From NCBI GenBank assembly GCA_017475045.1, contig JAFVGH010000071.1, positions 1 through 63,507 of the forward strand: a stretch of DNA of 63,507 nucleotides. The letters are read 5' to 3'. The translations under genes were made by a program, and so were the position numbers. The notes beneath the pieces are model-generated. The model saw only the letters and a list, made by a program, of their open reading frames with translations. It searched no databases and was not told where the DNA came from. Source of the stretch: Fibrobacter sp. (GTDB lineage: Bacteria; Fibrobacterota; Fibrobacteria; Fibrobacterales; Fibrobacteraceae). This document shows, in pieces, positions 24,097 to 32,830 of this stretch (its first letter is position 1; each line of letters starts with the position of its first letter).

Positions 24097-27000
24097 ATGA
24101 AGAAGATGGCAAAACATTTGGTACTGGCGATTCTTTCGATAGCAACGCTAGCGCTTGCTGCAGATCCGGTTCCGAGCCCGGTTAGGCCGGGTGAGCCGGA
24201 AAACCCGGCTACGGGTATCTGGATCCAGCAAGTTGGAGAAATCGTGGAACAGCCTTCCACGAACGCTACCCTGTACTACACCAAGTACATCGGTACTGAC
24301 CGTGTTAAGAGTATTGACTATTTCTATGACGGCTTGGGATACCTCCGTTTGCTGAACAAAAAATTGGTTTGCAAAACTGGAGGCGCTGATGGCATTATGC
24401 ACCATCCTGAAGAGGGCTACCTGATTGTAGCTGGCCAGGGACCGTACCTCTATAAGGTGAGAAAGGATGGCGGTGGCCCGGATGGCGCTCCGTGTGTAAG
24501 CCGGACATCGTCAACGAACTACAAGAAAGGCAATGATGGTCAAATTAAGGGACAGGGTGGCTCAGGTAATTCTGGCTCCCCTCCTCGGGGTACGCGTAGT
24601 ACAGGAAAAGGTTTTTGGCATGTGATGGTTGACCCCAACGGAAAATATGTCTGGGCAAATGGAATGCCGGGCCCCCTGGTTCGTTACTCTTTGAATGACG
24701 ATGGCGTAACGCAGGGTCTTGCTGACGTTGGCTATGAAATAGAGATAACACCATATGAGAATGACCCCCATAAAGATATAAAGGAGGTGACCACCGTTAT
24801 TTGGGATGAGAATAATATTCCCTTCTATACCTACTCGAGTTTTGCTGGTGGCGGTTGTGAGTCTGACATAAATGGTAAGGAATGCTCTGATGAGCTGAAG
24901 GCGAAATACCGCGGGGGTTCCCATTTTGGATACCTCTATGATACCAACAAGGTGGTAATTCAAAATGCTGACGACTCCGTTAAATACCTAGGACGGGTGA
25001 AGGATACCGTTGTTATCGGCCTTAAGAGAAAAACCCTTATCGACTCTTTGGAGGGTGCCCATGGTGGTACCTACGACCCTTATTCTAAATCCATCTTTAT
25101 TTTTGGTGGAGCCAAGATAGTACAGATTAAGCCATATGTAGAAGGCGGCCAGATGAAGGCCCGTGCTGTGGCAGAAATCAATTTACGAGATTTCTTCTTC
25201 AAGGAGTCAAGAAAGAACCTGACTGGACCGAGAACGCCTTCCTGTAGGCAGCATGCCGATGCCGTAACGGGTGAATGGATTGATAACGGTGGCGTCTCTG
25301 GCTATTGCGACGGTGCCACGAACGAGTCTTCTTTCGGTGGCGTGCCTACGGTTGGATGGCGTTTGGACCAGGGTACGGTAGACGGTCATGGTCATTTGTT
25401 TGTTGCGAGCAATACGGGTCACGTCATATTCGTGGACTATGCCGCTAACCCCGATAAGCTGATCAATGACCATATTCTAGTGCACATGCAGTGGATAGAC
25501 AACTTCCTAGATGACCTGGCTCCGCTTGATAAGGTGGAAGTGGCTCGTTCTAGTGCGAATACCGCTGTGGATGTTTCTTCTAGTAGTTGGGAGAAAAACA
25601 GCTACATAGATTATGACGAGTCCTCTAGTAGCCAGGAAGGAACTTCTAGTAGTTCTGCAGGCCCGGGCAATAGTAGCAGCTCTTTGGGCGGTGATAGTTC
25701 TTCTTCTGGTGGTACCGGCGATAGCTCTTCTTCTAACGGTACCGGCGATAGTTCCTCTTCTAACGGTACCGGTAACTCTTCTAGCGCTGGCGATAGCTCT
25801 TCTTCCAATGGTACCGGCGATAGTTCCTCTTCTAACGGTACTGGCAACTCTTCCAGTGACGGCAATAGTTCTTCTTCCAATGGTACCGGTAACTCTTCCA
25901 GTGCTGGCAACAGTTCTTCTTCTAACAACGGAAGCAGTTCTGCAGGATCTTCTGTAAGCCAGGGAAGTTCCAGCAGCGATAATAGCGGTGGTGGAGACCT
26001 GTTCAGCAGCAGTGGAAATAACTATAGTCCTAATGCTGGTGGTGATGATTTCGGCTACAGCTCTGCAGGTGGTGGGTACGTCAACCCGTCTTGGGATGAT
26101 TACGACAAGGGTGACTCCGTGGTTCAGAATGCGAATGTTCTTACGCCGACGAATCAAGAACCTGGAACTGCAGGAACGGTGACTATCGGTGAAAACGTGT
26201 ACTTGGTGAGCAATAACCCAAGCAATACCTCACTAGACTTCCGTCAGAATGCAAATCTCGATTCTGCGAAGGTTGGCGATGTGGTGGCTATAACGCTGAG
26301 TGCCGACAAGGTGAAGGAATACTTTGGTAACAATGTGGATTCTCTCACCTTTAGCTCTAAATCGGGACTGGTCCTGATAGACCCCAATAATCCCACGCCT
26401 AGCGAATCCATTAAGGTCAATGCCGATGGTAGTGTCACGATCTACGTAACGGCTTATGATCCTGTCCGCAATGCCGAGATCTATGTCACTAACGAGGTCG
26501 GCCAATTAGTGGTGATAGACAATATCAACTTCTATGCGGTGGTCCCCGAAGGCAAGATTGCACTAATCAAGGATTCCAATTTGGATAACCGGCTGGATTA
26601 TGTCGAAATCTTATTGCAAGATACCGTGCCTAAATCCGTCAGCATCATGTCTGTCACCTTGATGGTGAATGGAGTGCCGATGAGTCCGGCTACGGTACCT
26701 ACCCTTAATGGAGAACGGAACAGGATTCTGTTGAAGGACGTGTCCGACTTGGTATTCCCGGATGATATAGACCTGAGCTCGTACGCCCAGATTACCTACA
26801 AGGACAACACCAATGGCGCGACCTATGTTCGCCAGGTGCCCTTGGTTGAATTGGGAACCAATATCATCAAGGCTGCCCATGCCATTCGGGATACGACTAA
26901 GGGCGGTATGGATTCCCTGTTTGTGGAATTCAATATCGACATTATACCTTACGACCTGAATTATCCGGAAATGCTTGTTGCACTGAAGCAGAAGGGTAAG

Positions 27001-28413
27001 GAAGTGTTCTTTGGTCTGGGCCAGGTCTCCAAGGTTTACCTGCCTTCAAAGAATATCGTTATCTTTGTGGGCGAAGATCTGAAGCTCCTGGGTGGCATGA
27101 AGGATAGCCTCTCGCTGTATCCCAATGTGACCTTCCAGAACGCCCCCTTCATCACTTCGGATGAATATGACCGTCATGTGCCGGTGACAGTGGTAGATCG
27201 CCTGCCTGCTGTTCAGGGCATTGAGTACTGGGATAGGGATTACGATGGTGTCCTAGACCAAATCGTTATCAATTATGCTGCTCCTCTGAAGAAGGCCGAT
27301 CTGGAAAAGCTCCATATGTCGTTCCCGTGGTATACGGCACGTGGGCTATTGACCCAGTTGCAGGCCGGTCCGCTCAGTCTTAGCATTGATCCTAAGGACT
27401 CTACCAAGGTGATATGGAATGTGTATTCGACACAGCCTCTTGCCAAGGGCGTCACGAGCATCAGCGAGTCCTTGCCCCCGGCAACGGTGTACACTTATTA
27501 CCCGGTCTTTGACAAGATATTTGCCAATGAAGAAGCTTTGACGGTTACGGACAAGATGTCGCCGGTTATTGCAGGGGCTACCCTCAATTACGGTAAGAAG
27601 GCGGACACCTTGTCGGTGGTATTCTCGGAACCCATCAAGAAGGTGGACGGTCGCGATTGCTTCCGCTACATCCATGGCTTGGATACTTTGGATCTTGTGC
27701 CTATGTCTGTCACTTGGTCTGAAGATGGCCTTGTTGCAAGACTCATATTGGATGCAGGACAGGTGACGGTTATGCCGGGTGACTCCCTGATGGTGGTTCG
27801 CGGAAGCAAGGACGTTATCCAGGATGTCTTCGGTAACATCTCTGGAGATAATCCGTCTCCTGTGATTATCGGTGGCTTGCTGAACCATATGGTAGAATCT
27901 ACCAAGATGGGTACCTTTGACGACAAGGACGAGGTGCTGCATACTATGAGTTCTGTGAACCTGCGCTATGTGCCCAGCTCTACGACTAAGGAGGAACTGG
28001 AAAAGGAAGGCGCCCTAGGACATCTAGTACAGTTGGGTGAACGGTTCGTGCCGCAGTTGCTTGATCGAGCTCAGATTGCGGCTGATGGATCCGTGGATCC
28101 CTCGGTGCTGGATTCCTTGGATCCTGAAAAGGTGTTCATCACCTTCGTCGTGAACTACTTCGACCATCTGGGACAATATGTGAACGATACCGTGATAACG
28201 GTGCCTTGTAACAGCCCCAAGTTTGGCGGTAACTGCTTAAGTTCTGACCAGAAGGTGTTTGTGAACTGGAACTTTAAGGACCATAACGGACGCTTTGTGG
28301 GAACGGGCGTCTATACGGTGCAGTTCAAGATGGTAGTTCGCTACGCCAAGAAGAAGATCGAAGAAGAAATAAAGGATAAGTGGGGCGTTCGCCGCAAGAA
28401 GAAAAAACGGTAG
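24097..28413 (+). CDS. Very large secreted protein with Ser-rich linker
   Basis: The 1438-residue protein has a signal peptide (KKMAKHLVLAILSIATLALA) and an N-terminal domain of about 470 residues with beta-propeller-like phrases (GYLIVAGQGPYLYKV, PNGKYVWANGMPGPLVRY, GHLFVASNTGHVIFVD). A Ser/Gly/Asn/Thr-rich linker follows at about 495-640 (repeats of DSSSSNGTG), then Ig-like domains with Asp-rich loops near 826 and 1046. A C-terminal block, SPVIAGATL ... VVFSEPIKK ... VNWNFKDHNGRFVGTGVYTVQFKM, matches the preceding protein. The extreme C-terminus is strongly basic (GVRRKKKKR). The linker is of the kind that joins modules in Fibrobacter extracellular proteins. It likely forms an operon with the upstream gene; a role in adhesion or substrate binding is inference. 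Confidence 0.75.
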   Translation: MKKMAKHLVLAILSIATLALAADPVPSPVRPGEPENPATGIWIQQVGEIVEQPSTNATLYYTKYIGTDRVKSIDYFYDGLGYLRLLNKKLVCKTGGADGIMHHPEEGYLIVAGQGPYLYKVRKDGGGPDGAPCVSRTSSTNYKKGNDGQIKGQGGSGNSGSPPRGTRSTGKGFWHVMVDPNGKYVWANGMPGPLVRYSLNDDGVTQGLADVGYEIEITPYENDPHKDIKEVTTVIWDENNIPFYTYSSFAGGGCESDINGKECSDELKAKYRGGSHFGYLYDTNKVVIQNADDSVKYLGRVKDTVVIGLKRKTLIDSLEGAHGGTYDPYSKSIFIFGGAKIVQIKPYVEGGQMKARAVAEINLRDFFFKESRKNLTGPRTPSCRQHADAVTGEWIDNGGVSGYCDGATNESSFGGVPTVGWRLDQGTVDGHGHLFVASNTGHVIFVDYAANPDKLINDHILVHMQWIDNFLDDLAPLDKVEVARSSANTAVDVSSSSWEKNSYIDYDESSSSQEGTSSSSAGPGNSSSSLGGDSSSSGGTGDSSSSNGTGDSSSSNGTGNSSSAGDSSSSNGTGDSSSSNGTGNSSSDGNSSSSNGTGNSSSAGNSSSSNNGSSSAGSSVSQGSSSSDNSGGGDLFSSSGNNYSPNAGGDDFGYSSAGGGYVNPSWDDYDKGDSVVQNANVLTPTNQEPGTAGTVTIGENVYLVSNNPSNTSLDFRQNANLDSAKVGDVVAITLSADKVKEYFGNNVDSLTFSSKSGLVLIDPNNPTPSESIKVNADGSVTIYVTAYDPVRNAEIYVTNEVGQLVVIDNINFYAVVPEGKIALIKDSNLDNRLDYVEILLQDTVPKSVSIMSVTLMVNGVPMSPATVPTLNGERNRILLKDVSDLVFPDDIDLSSYAQITYKDNTNGATYVRQVPLVELGTNIIKAAHAIRDTTKGGMDSLFVEFNIDIIPYDLNYPEMLVALKQKGKEVFFGLGQVSKVYLPSKNIVIFVGEDLKLLGGMKDSLSLYPNVTFQNAPFITSDEYDRHVPVTVVDRLPAVQGIEYWDRDYDGVLDQIVINYAAPLKKADLEKLHMSFPWYTARGLLTQLQAGPLSLSIDPKDSTKVIWNVYSTQPLAKGVTSISESLPPATVYTYYPVFDKIFANEEALTVTDKMSPVIAGATLNYGKKADTLSVVFSEPIKKVDGRDCFRYIHGLDTLDLVPMSVTWSEDGLVARLILDAGQVTVMPGDSLMVVRGSKDVIQDVFGNISGDNPSPVIIGGLLNHMVESTKMGTFDDKDEVLHTMSSVNLRYVPSSTTKEELEKEGALGHLVQLGERFVPQLLDRAQIAADGSVDPSVLDSLDPEKVFITFVVNYFDHLGQYVNDTVITVPCNSPKFGGNCLSSDQKVFVNWNFKDHNGRFVGTGVYTVQFKMVVRYAKKKIEEEIKDKWGVRRKKKKR
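25690..25935 (+). repeat. Coding repeat for Ser-rich linker
   Basis: Imperfect repeats of about 27-36 bp encode (D/N)SSSSNGTG units at least six times within the linker. Codon variation between units suggests the array is not very recent. Confidence 0.8.
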
Positions 28414-28454
28414 TGCCGATTAAATCCCAGGCGTAAGGCCTGGGTGCCAAAAGC

Positions 28455-28483
28455 AAAAAGCCGCGATCTCGCGGCTTTTTCTT
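28455..28483 (+). terminator. Terminator after the two large secreted-protein genes
   Basis: A GC-rich stem (gccgcga at 28460-28466 with tcgcggc at 28469-28475) is followed by five T. A second stem (cccaggc/gcctggg) lies just upstream. Confidence 0.8.
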
Positions 28484-28502
28484 ATTTGTAATCGGTTGTC
28501 TT

Positions 28503-28745
28503 TTAGACGATCATTTCCATGACTGCTGGAATGATGGTGCAGACGATTACCCAGGGGTAAGAGAGTGCGCCCTTGAGCCAGCCGGTAGTCTGTACTTTGT
28601 CTGTATCAAAGGTAACCCGCTGCATGTTGCTGTGGGCGGTCTTGATGGACTGATGAAGGGAATCCTTGAGGTAGACGACGGACAGGTCGAAGTCGCGTTT
28701 GCTCTCCTGTGCAGAGTCTATCATCTGTAAGAACTTGATACTCAT
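28503..28745 (-). CDS. Small protein with one C-terminal membrane helix
   Basis: An 80-residue ORF with a polar, partly charged first 55 residues (SKRDFDLSVVYLKDSLHQSI) and a hydrophobic end (WVIVCTIIPAVMEMIV). There is no clear ribosome site and no recognised family. It is convergent with the large secreted-protein operon and sits behind its terminator. It may be a real tail-anchored protein, but evidence is limited to the open frame and position. Confidence 0.5.
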   Translation of the reverse strand: MSIKFLQMIDSAQESKRDFDLSVVYLKDSLHQSIKTAHSNMQRVTFDTDKVQTTGWLKGALSYPWVIVCTIIPAVMEMIV

Positions 28746-28937
28746 AGACTTAGCTAATTGTTCCGTTCGTTATTTGCTCCAAATATAATAAATTTTTGAG
28801 GATTTTAAAGGGTTTTTGTTGATTTTTATTTACAATTGCCGTTTTATGTGAAAAAACGCACAAATCTGGATATTTTCTCTCAAAAAAAGCTAATTTAATT
28901 GTGCTATGGGTCACATCCGTGATCCAGAAGGAGTTTT

Positions 28938-30149
28938 ATGAACCTGATACGCTATTCTTTTGGACTTGCCGTCTGTTCGGCGCTGGTTGCCTGTGGCGGT
29001 AACGCCCCCCAGCCTGCGGTGGAACCTGCAGAACCGGCAGTCGCCCCTGCTCCCCAGGTTTCCCTGGATAGTGCCGTAGACCGCTATAGTTATGCATTGG
29101 GCATGGACTTGGGAAAGGCAATAGCCAATATTAACGTTCCTGTCAAGATGGATGTGCTGATGCTTGCCATCCAGGACGAAGTTGATCCTGCCCGTAAGTC
29201 TCTCCTGTCGGATTCCGCATCGGAATCCGCCCTGCAGGACCTGTTGCTCCGTATGCAGAAGCAGAAAGAAGACGACGAGAAGGCCGCCGCCGCCAAGGCC
29301 CTGGAAGACCAGGCCGCATTCCTTGCAAAGAATGTTCTGGATTCTACGGTGAAAGTGACGCCTAAGGGTGTGCAGTACCGAGTGCTCAAGGCGGGTACTG
29401 GCATTTCTCCGAAGGTGACGGACAAGGTACAGGTACACTACATTGGCGCCCTTTTGGATGGCACCCAGTTTGACAACAGCGTCAAGCGTGGCGAGCCTTT
29501 GGAATTCCCTGTATCCGCCGTTATCGAAGGCTGGCAGGATCTTCTTCAGGTTATGAAAGAAGGCGACAAGGTGAAGGCCTGGATTCCTAGCGCCCTTGCC
29601 TATGGCGAGGCCGGCGTGCCGCCTACCATTCCCGGTAACGCCCTCCTGATTTTCGAGGTGGAACTCCTGAAGGTCTATGCGGAAGTGCCGCCTGTGGATT
29701 CTACTGCGGCTCCTGCCGACAGTGCCGCTGCGGCACCTGCTGATTCTGCCGCCGCTGCCACGGCTCCTGCTGCCGCTTCTGCCGATACGGCCAAGCCTGC
29801 TTCCGCTCCCGCTGCAGCTCCTGCAGACAGCGCCAAGGCTGCTCCTGCCGCCAAGGCCGAGGCCAAGCCTGCCGCTCCCGCAGCTGCTCCTGCACAACCG
29901 GCTGCAGCCCCTGCTGACACGGCCAAAGCAGCCCCTGCTCCTGCCGCTAGTGCAGATAGTGCCAAGGCAGCCCCTGCCGCCAAGGCCGAAGCCAAGCCCG
30001 CTGCGGCTCCCGCCAAGGCTGCGCCTGCCGCTAAACCTGCAGCAGCTCCTGCAAAGGCTGCTCCTGCCGCCAAGGCTGCGCCTGCCGCTAAACCTGCAGC
30101 AGCTCCTGCAAAGGCTGCTCCTGCCGCCAAGCCGGCTGCTAAGCAGTAA
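28938..30149 (+). CDS. FKBP-type peptidyl-prolyl isomerase lipoprotein with Ala/Pro/Lys-rich tail
   Basis: The product of 403 residues has a lipoprotein signal ending LVAC (Cys19), an FKBP N-terminal domain for dimer formation (SYALGMDLGKAI, about 50-125), and an FKBP catalytic domain (about 140-250: VQVHYIGALLDGTQFDNS, GWQDLLQVMKEGDKVKAWIPSALAYGE, with the conserved Tyr, Asp and aromatic pocket residues). About 150 residues of Ala, Pro, Lys, Ser and Asp repeats follow (for example AAPAAKAEAKPA). FkpA/Mip-like enzymes assist folding in the periplasm. The tail, reminiscent of histone-H1-like or PhaF-like segments, is unusual and might bind cell wall or nucleic acid, which is inference. A good ribosome site (aaggag) precedes the ATG, and a terminator follows. 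Confidence 0.88.
   Translation: MNLIRYSFGLAVCSALVACGGNAPQPAVEPAEPAVAPAPQVSLDSAVDRYSYALGMDLGKAIANINVPVKMDVLMLAIQDEVDPARKSLLSDSASESALQDLLLRMQKQKEDDEKAAAAKALEDQAAFLAKNVLDSTVKVTPKGVQYRVLKAGTGISPKVTDKVQVHYIGALLDGTQFDNSVKRGEPLEFPVSAVIEGWQDLLQVMKEGDKVKAWIPSALAYGEAGVPPTIPGNALLIFEVELLKVYAEVPPVDSTAAPADSAAAAPADSAAAATAPAAASADTAKPASAPAAAPADSAKAAPAAKAEAKPAAPAAAPAQPAAAPADTAKAAPAPAASADSAKAAPAAKAEAKPAAAPAKAAPAAKPAAAPAKAAPAAKAAPAAKPAAAPAKAAPAAKPAAKQ
30012..30131 (+). repeat. Two tandem 57-bp repeats in the FKBP tail
   Basis: The sequence from 30021 recurs almost exactly at 30078, giving a 57-bp (19-codon) period near the end of the Ala/Pro/Lys-rich region. The near-identity suggests recent duplication. Confidence 0.8.
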
Positions 30150-30174
30150 ACGGTTATAGACAAGTTTTAATAAA

Positions 30175-30201
30175 GGCGCAGGTCACCCTGCGTCTTTTTT
30201 T
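30175..30201 (+). terminator. Terminator after FKBP lipoprotein
   Basis: A 7-bp stem (gcgcagg/cctgcgt) with loop tcac is followed by seven T. Confidence 0.8.
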
Positions 30202-30230
30202 CGTGGACGAGTTTTATTATCTTTTGAACC

Positions 30231-31589
30231 ATGAGCAATACTGTGTCCGATTTCTATTCCCAGCATTTCGAAGTTTCCGGGTTCATCCGGGAAGTCTTCG
30301 GCTATATGGACCGGTTCAAGGGCCAGCTCTTTGTATTGAAGATTGAAGACGGCCTTATGGACCACCCGCTGTTCCCTGTGCTCATGCGGGATATCGCCCT
30401 GTTGCACAAGGCGGGAATCCGAATCATTATCGTGCCGGGAACCAGGAACAGCATTGACGCCCAGTTGAAGGCTTGGGAAATCGAGTCCAAGTTCGAGGGG
30501 GGCGTGCGGCTTACCAGCGAAGAGGCCCTGCCGTTGATAGAGCAAGCGTCTCTGGGTGTTGCCCAGCGGATTATGAGCCACTTGACGGCCAGTGGCCTAA
30601 GCGGTATCCAGGGAAACTGGGTACTGGCTCGGAGCCTTGGTGTTATCGATGGTGTGGACTACATGCGGACCGGTCGGATCGAGCGGATTCAACGGGATAT
30701 CTTGGAACAGCTCCTGAACGAGAAGTTCGTGCCTATCATTCCGCCCATCGGCTGGAACAAGCTGGGCCAGGCCTACAACATCAGCTCCACCGAACTGGCC
30801 ACGGAACTCTGCAAGTACATGCAGGTGGGTAAGCTGTTCTTTATCGGCAGCGAAAATGGTATCAAGCTGGATGGCCTTGCCACGGGCAAGAATACCAGTT
30901 ATCTGGAGCCTACGGACAGTGGCGTGATTTCGGCCCTGGACGTGGACCAGGCCAAGGAACTTCTGGAACTGAACGCCGACAAGCTGAACTTTGCCCAGAA
31001 GGATTATTTGCAGAATGCCATCAATGCCTGCGAGGCCGGGGCGAACCGTGTCCATCTACTGAGCGGTGAGTTCCAGGGCAGCGTGTTGCAAGAGGTATTT
31101 AGCGCCCGGGGTGACGGTACCATGGTGTACGCGAACCAGTATTCCAGTATCCGGCCCGCCAATATGGAAGACATTCCCGATATTCTGCGGATCATGCAGG
31201 ATTACATCGCGAAGGGTTACCTGGTGCCCCGGACCCAGGAGAGCATTTCCGAACGGCTCAAGGATTACGTGGTGTACAGCATCGACAACAGCATCCACGG
31301 CTGCGGCGCCCTCCACGAATTCGAGGACGGCATGGCCGAAGTGGCCGCTATCGCCGTGGCTGCCAACTACCGCAAGTCCGGCATCGGCGACGCTATTGTG
31401 CGGCACCTGATTTCTGTGGGTCGCATGAAGGGTTACAAGAAGTTGTTCCTGCTGACGACCCAGGCTCTAGACTGGTTCTATCCTTTCGGATTCGAGGATG
31501 GATCCGTAGAGGATTTGCCAAAGAGCAAGCGGGAGCATTACAACACCAAGCGGAAGTCACGTATATTGATTATGCCGCTGGAGAAGTGA
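30231..31589 (+). CDS. argA: N-acetylglutamate synthase (ArgA-type)
   Basis: The 452-residue protein joins an amino-acid-kinase-like domain (about 25-290: LLHKAGIRIIIVPGT, IPPIGWNKLGQAYNISSTELAT) to a C-terminal GNAT acetyltransferase domain (about 310-450: EVAAIAVAANYRKSGIGDAIVRHL, the acetyl-CoA-binding signature). This is the classic arrangement of bacterial N-acetylglutamate synthase, which makes the first intermediate of arginine synthesis. It has the same length as E. coli ArgA (about 440). It overlaps the nitroreductase start by one base. The stand-alone kinase ArgB is also a kinase-fold protein, but the GNAT half makes ArgA the better call. Confidence 0.85.
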   Translation: MSNTVSDFYSQHFEVSGFIREVFGYMDRFKGQLFVLKIEDGLMDHPLFPVLMRDIALLHKAGIRIIIVPGTRNSIDAQLKAWEIESKFEGGVRLTSEEALPLIEQASLGVAQRIMSHLTASGLSGIQGNWVLARSLGVIDGVDYMRTGRIERIQRDILEQLLNEKFVPIIPPIGWNKLGQAYNISSTELATELCKYMQVGKLFFIGSENGIKLDGLATGKNTSYLEPTDSGVISALDVDQAKELLELNADKLNFAQKDYLQNAINACEAGANRVHLLSGEFQGSVLQEVFSARGDGTMVYANQYSSIRPANMEDIPDILRIMQDYIAKGYLVPRTQESISERLKDYVVYSIDNSIHGCGALHEFEDGMAEVAAIAVAANYRKSGIGDAIVRHLISVGRMKGYKKLFLLTTQALDWFYPFGFEDGSVEDLPKSKREHYNTKRKSRILIMPLEK

Positions 31590-32179
31590 TGAACACCCTC
31601 GAAGCCATAAAGACTCGTCGCAGTACCCGCAAGTTCAAGGCTCAGCCTGTTGAACTTGAAAAGTTGCAGGCTGTTGTCGAGGCAGGCCGTTTTGGACCTA
31701 CCGGCGGCAATGCCCAGACAAACCACTTCTTCGTGATTTCGGATGCGTCGGTCATGGCGAAACTCAAGGAATTGGTGCAGTCGGCTTTTGCCGCGATGGA
31801 GCTTCGCGACGACCTTTATAAGAGCCTCAAGAATTCCATCACGCTTTCACGTAAGGGAAACTATTCCTTCTGCTATACGGCGCCCGTGCTGATTGTGGTC
31901 GCGAACAGGAAGGAATACGGCAACAACATGGCCGATGTGGCTTGTGCTGTGGAAAACATGATGCTTGCGGCTAATGAGCTGGATCTTGGCAGTTGCTACA
32001 TCAACCAGCTCAAGTGGCTGAACGAAGACCCCGCACTCCTTGAATACCTGCGTGGTTTAGGTTTGCGTGAAGACGAGCGCGTGTACGCTTCTGTCGCGGT
32101 TGGCTACGCCGATACCGAAAGCGGGTTGCCTAGCAGGAATATTTCTGAGCGTACGGGTAACGAGGTCGTTTACGTGTAA
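31589..32179 (+). CDS. Nitroreductase-family protein (NAD(P)H-dependent, FMN)
   Basis: The ATG at 31589 overlaps the argA stop (TGATG) and follows ggagaag by five bases. The 196-residue product begins with the nitroreductase signature (IKTRRSTRKFKAQPV, the FMN-phosphate contact) and continues with RFGPTGGNAQTNHFFVI, VACAVENMMLAANELDLGSCY and VYASVAVGYAD. These flavoproteins reduce nitro groups or related acceptors, and some dehalogenate or reduce quinones. The true substrate is not shown by sequence. Coupling to argA is probable. Confidence 0.8.
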   Translation: MNTLEAIKTRRSTRKFKAQPVELEKLQAVVEAGRFGPTGGNAQTNHFFVISDASVMAKLKELVQSAFAAMELRDDLYKSLKNSITLSRKGNYSFCYTAPVLIVVANRKEYGNNMADVACAVENMMLAANELDLGSCYINQLKWLNEDPALLEYLRGLGLREDERVYASVAVGYADTESGLPSRNISERTGNEVVYV

Positions 32180-32293
32180 TAGGGCTATCGCTTAACTGTA
32201 ATTTAATTCGCATAATTATAGCAATTGGTATAATTGATAGAATGAAAATGCCCTATATTTCAATGGTTTTTGCAAAAAACAACTTTTTTACCC

Positions 32294-32322
32294 TTGTGGG
32301 TGGTGCCGGAACCTTCTATATT
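32294..32322 (+). promoter_or_regulatory. Promoter of rplM-rpsI
   Basis: TTGTGG (32294-32299) and TATATT (32317-32322) are separated by 17 bp, close to sigma-70 form, 56 bases before the rplM ATG. A perfect 6-bp hairpin (cgggac/gtcccg) lies in the leader near 32338-32355 and could be a ribosomal-protein binding site; this is inference. Confidence 0.6.
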
Positions 32323-32378
32323 TAGCCTGCATTTCTCGGGACGCCTTTGTCCCGGAATCATCTAACTAGAGGATTTAC

Positions 32379-32807
32379 ATGAAGACCATTACGGTAAACC
32401 CCAAGTCCGTTACCCGCAAGTGGAAGCTTGTGGATGCAGCGGGCAAGCCTATGGGTCGCGTCGCAAGCGAAGTTGCCCGCCTCCTCATGGGTAAGCACAA
32501 GGCCATCTATTCCCCCAACGTCGATACCGGCGATTTCGTGGTTGTCATCAACGCTGAAAAGGTTGCTGTCACTGGCAACAAGAACCTTCAGAAGCAGTAC
32601 TTCCACCACACCGGTCACATCGCTGGCGAACGCTGGATCAACTTTGCCGACCTTCTGGCAAAGAACCCCACCGCTCCGCTGGAAGCTGCCATCTGGGGCA
32701 TGCTCCCTCACAGCGCTCTGGGCCACAAGATGGTCAAGAAACTCAAAATCTATGCCGGCGCTGAACATCCGCACGCGGCACAAAACCCCGAAGTCGTTGA
32801 CTTCTAA
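32379..32807 (+). CDS. rplM: 50S ribosomal protein L13
   Basis: The 142-residue product matches L13 along its length: TRKWKLVDAAGKPMGRVASEVA near the start, then GDFVVVINAEKVAVTGNK, YFHHTGHIAG, and WGMLPHSALGHKMVKKLKIY. L13 is an early assembly protein of the 50S subunit, and rplM precedes rpsI (S9) in most bacteria, as here. A weak ribosome site (agaggat) precedes the ATG. Confidence 0.97.
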   Translation: MKTITVNPKSVTRKWKLVDAAGKPMGRVASEVARLLMGKHKAIYSPNVDTGDFVVVINAEKVAVTGNKNLQKQYFHHTGHIAGERWINFADLLAKNPTAPLEAAIWGMLPHSALGHKMVKKLKIYAGAEHPHAAQNPEVVDF

Positions 32808-32830
32808 TCTTTAGAACGGAGGATACCTCT

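Noticed and set aside
25690..25935. CRISPR-like array
   Set aside because: The repeats are in frame, encode Ser/Asn/Gly/Thr, are imperfect in sequence and spacing, and have no unique spacers or cas genes nearby.
29675..30163. Ala/Gly-rich minus-strand ORF opposite the FKBP tail
   Set aside because: It is the reverse reading of a GC-rich Ala/Pro/Lys repeat and carries no independent signal.
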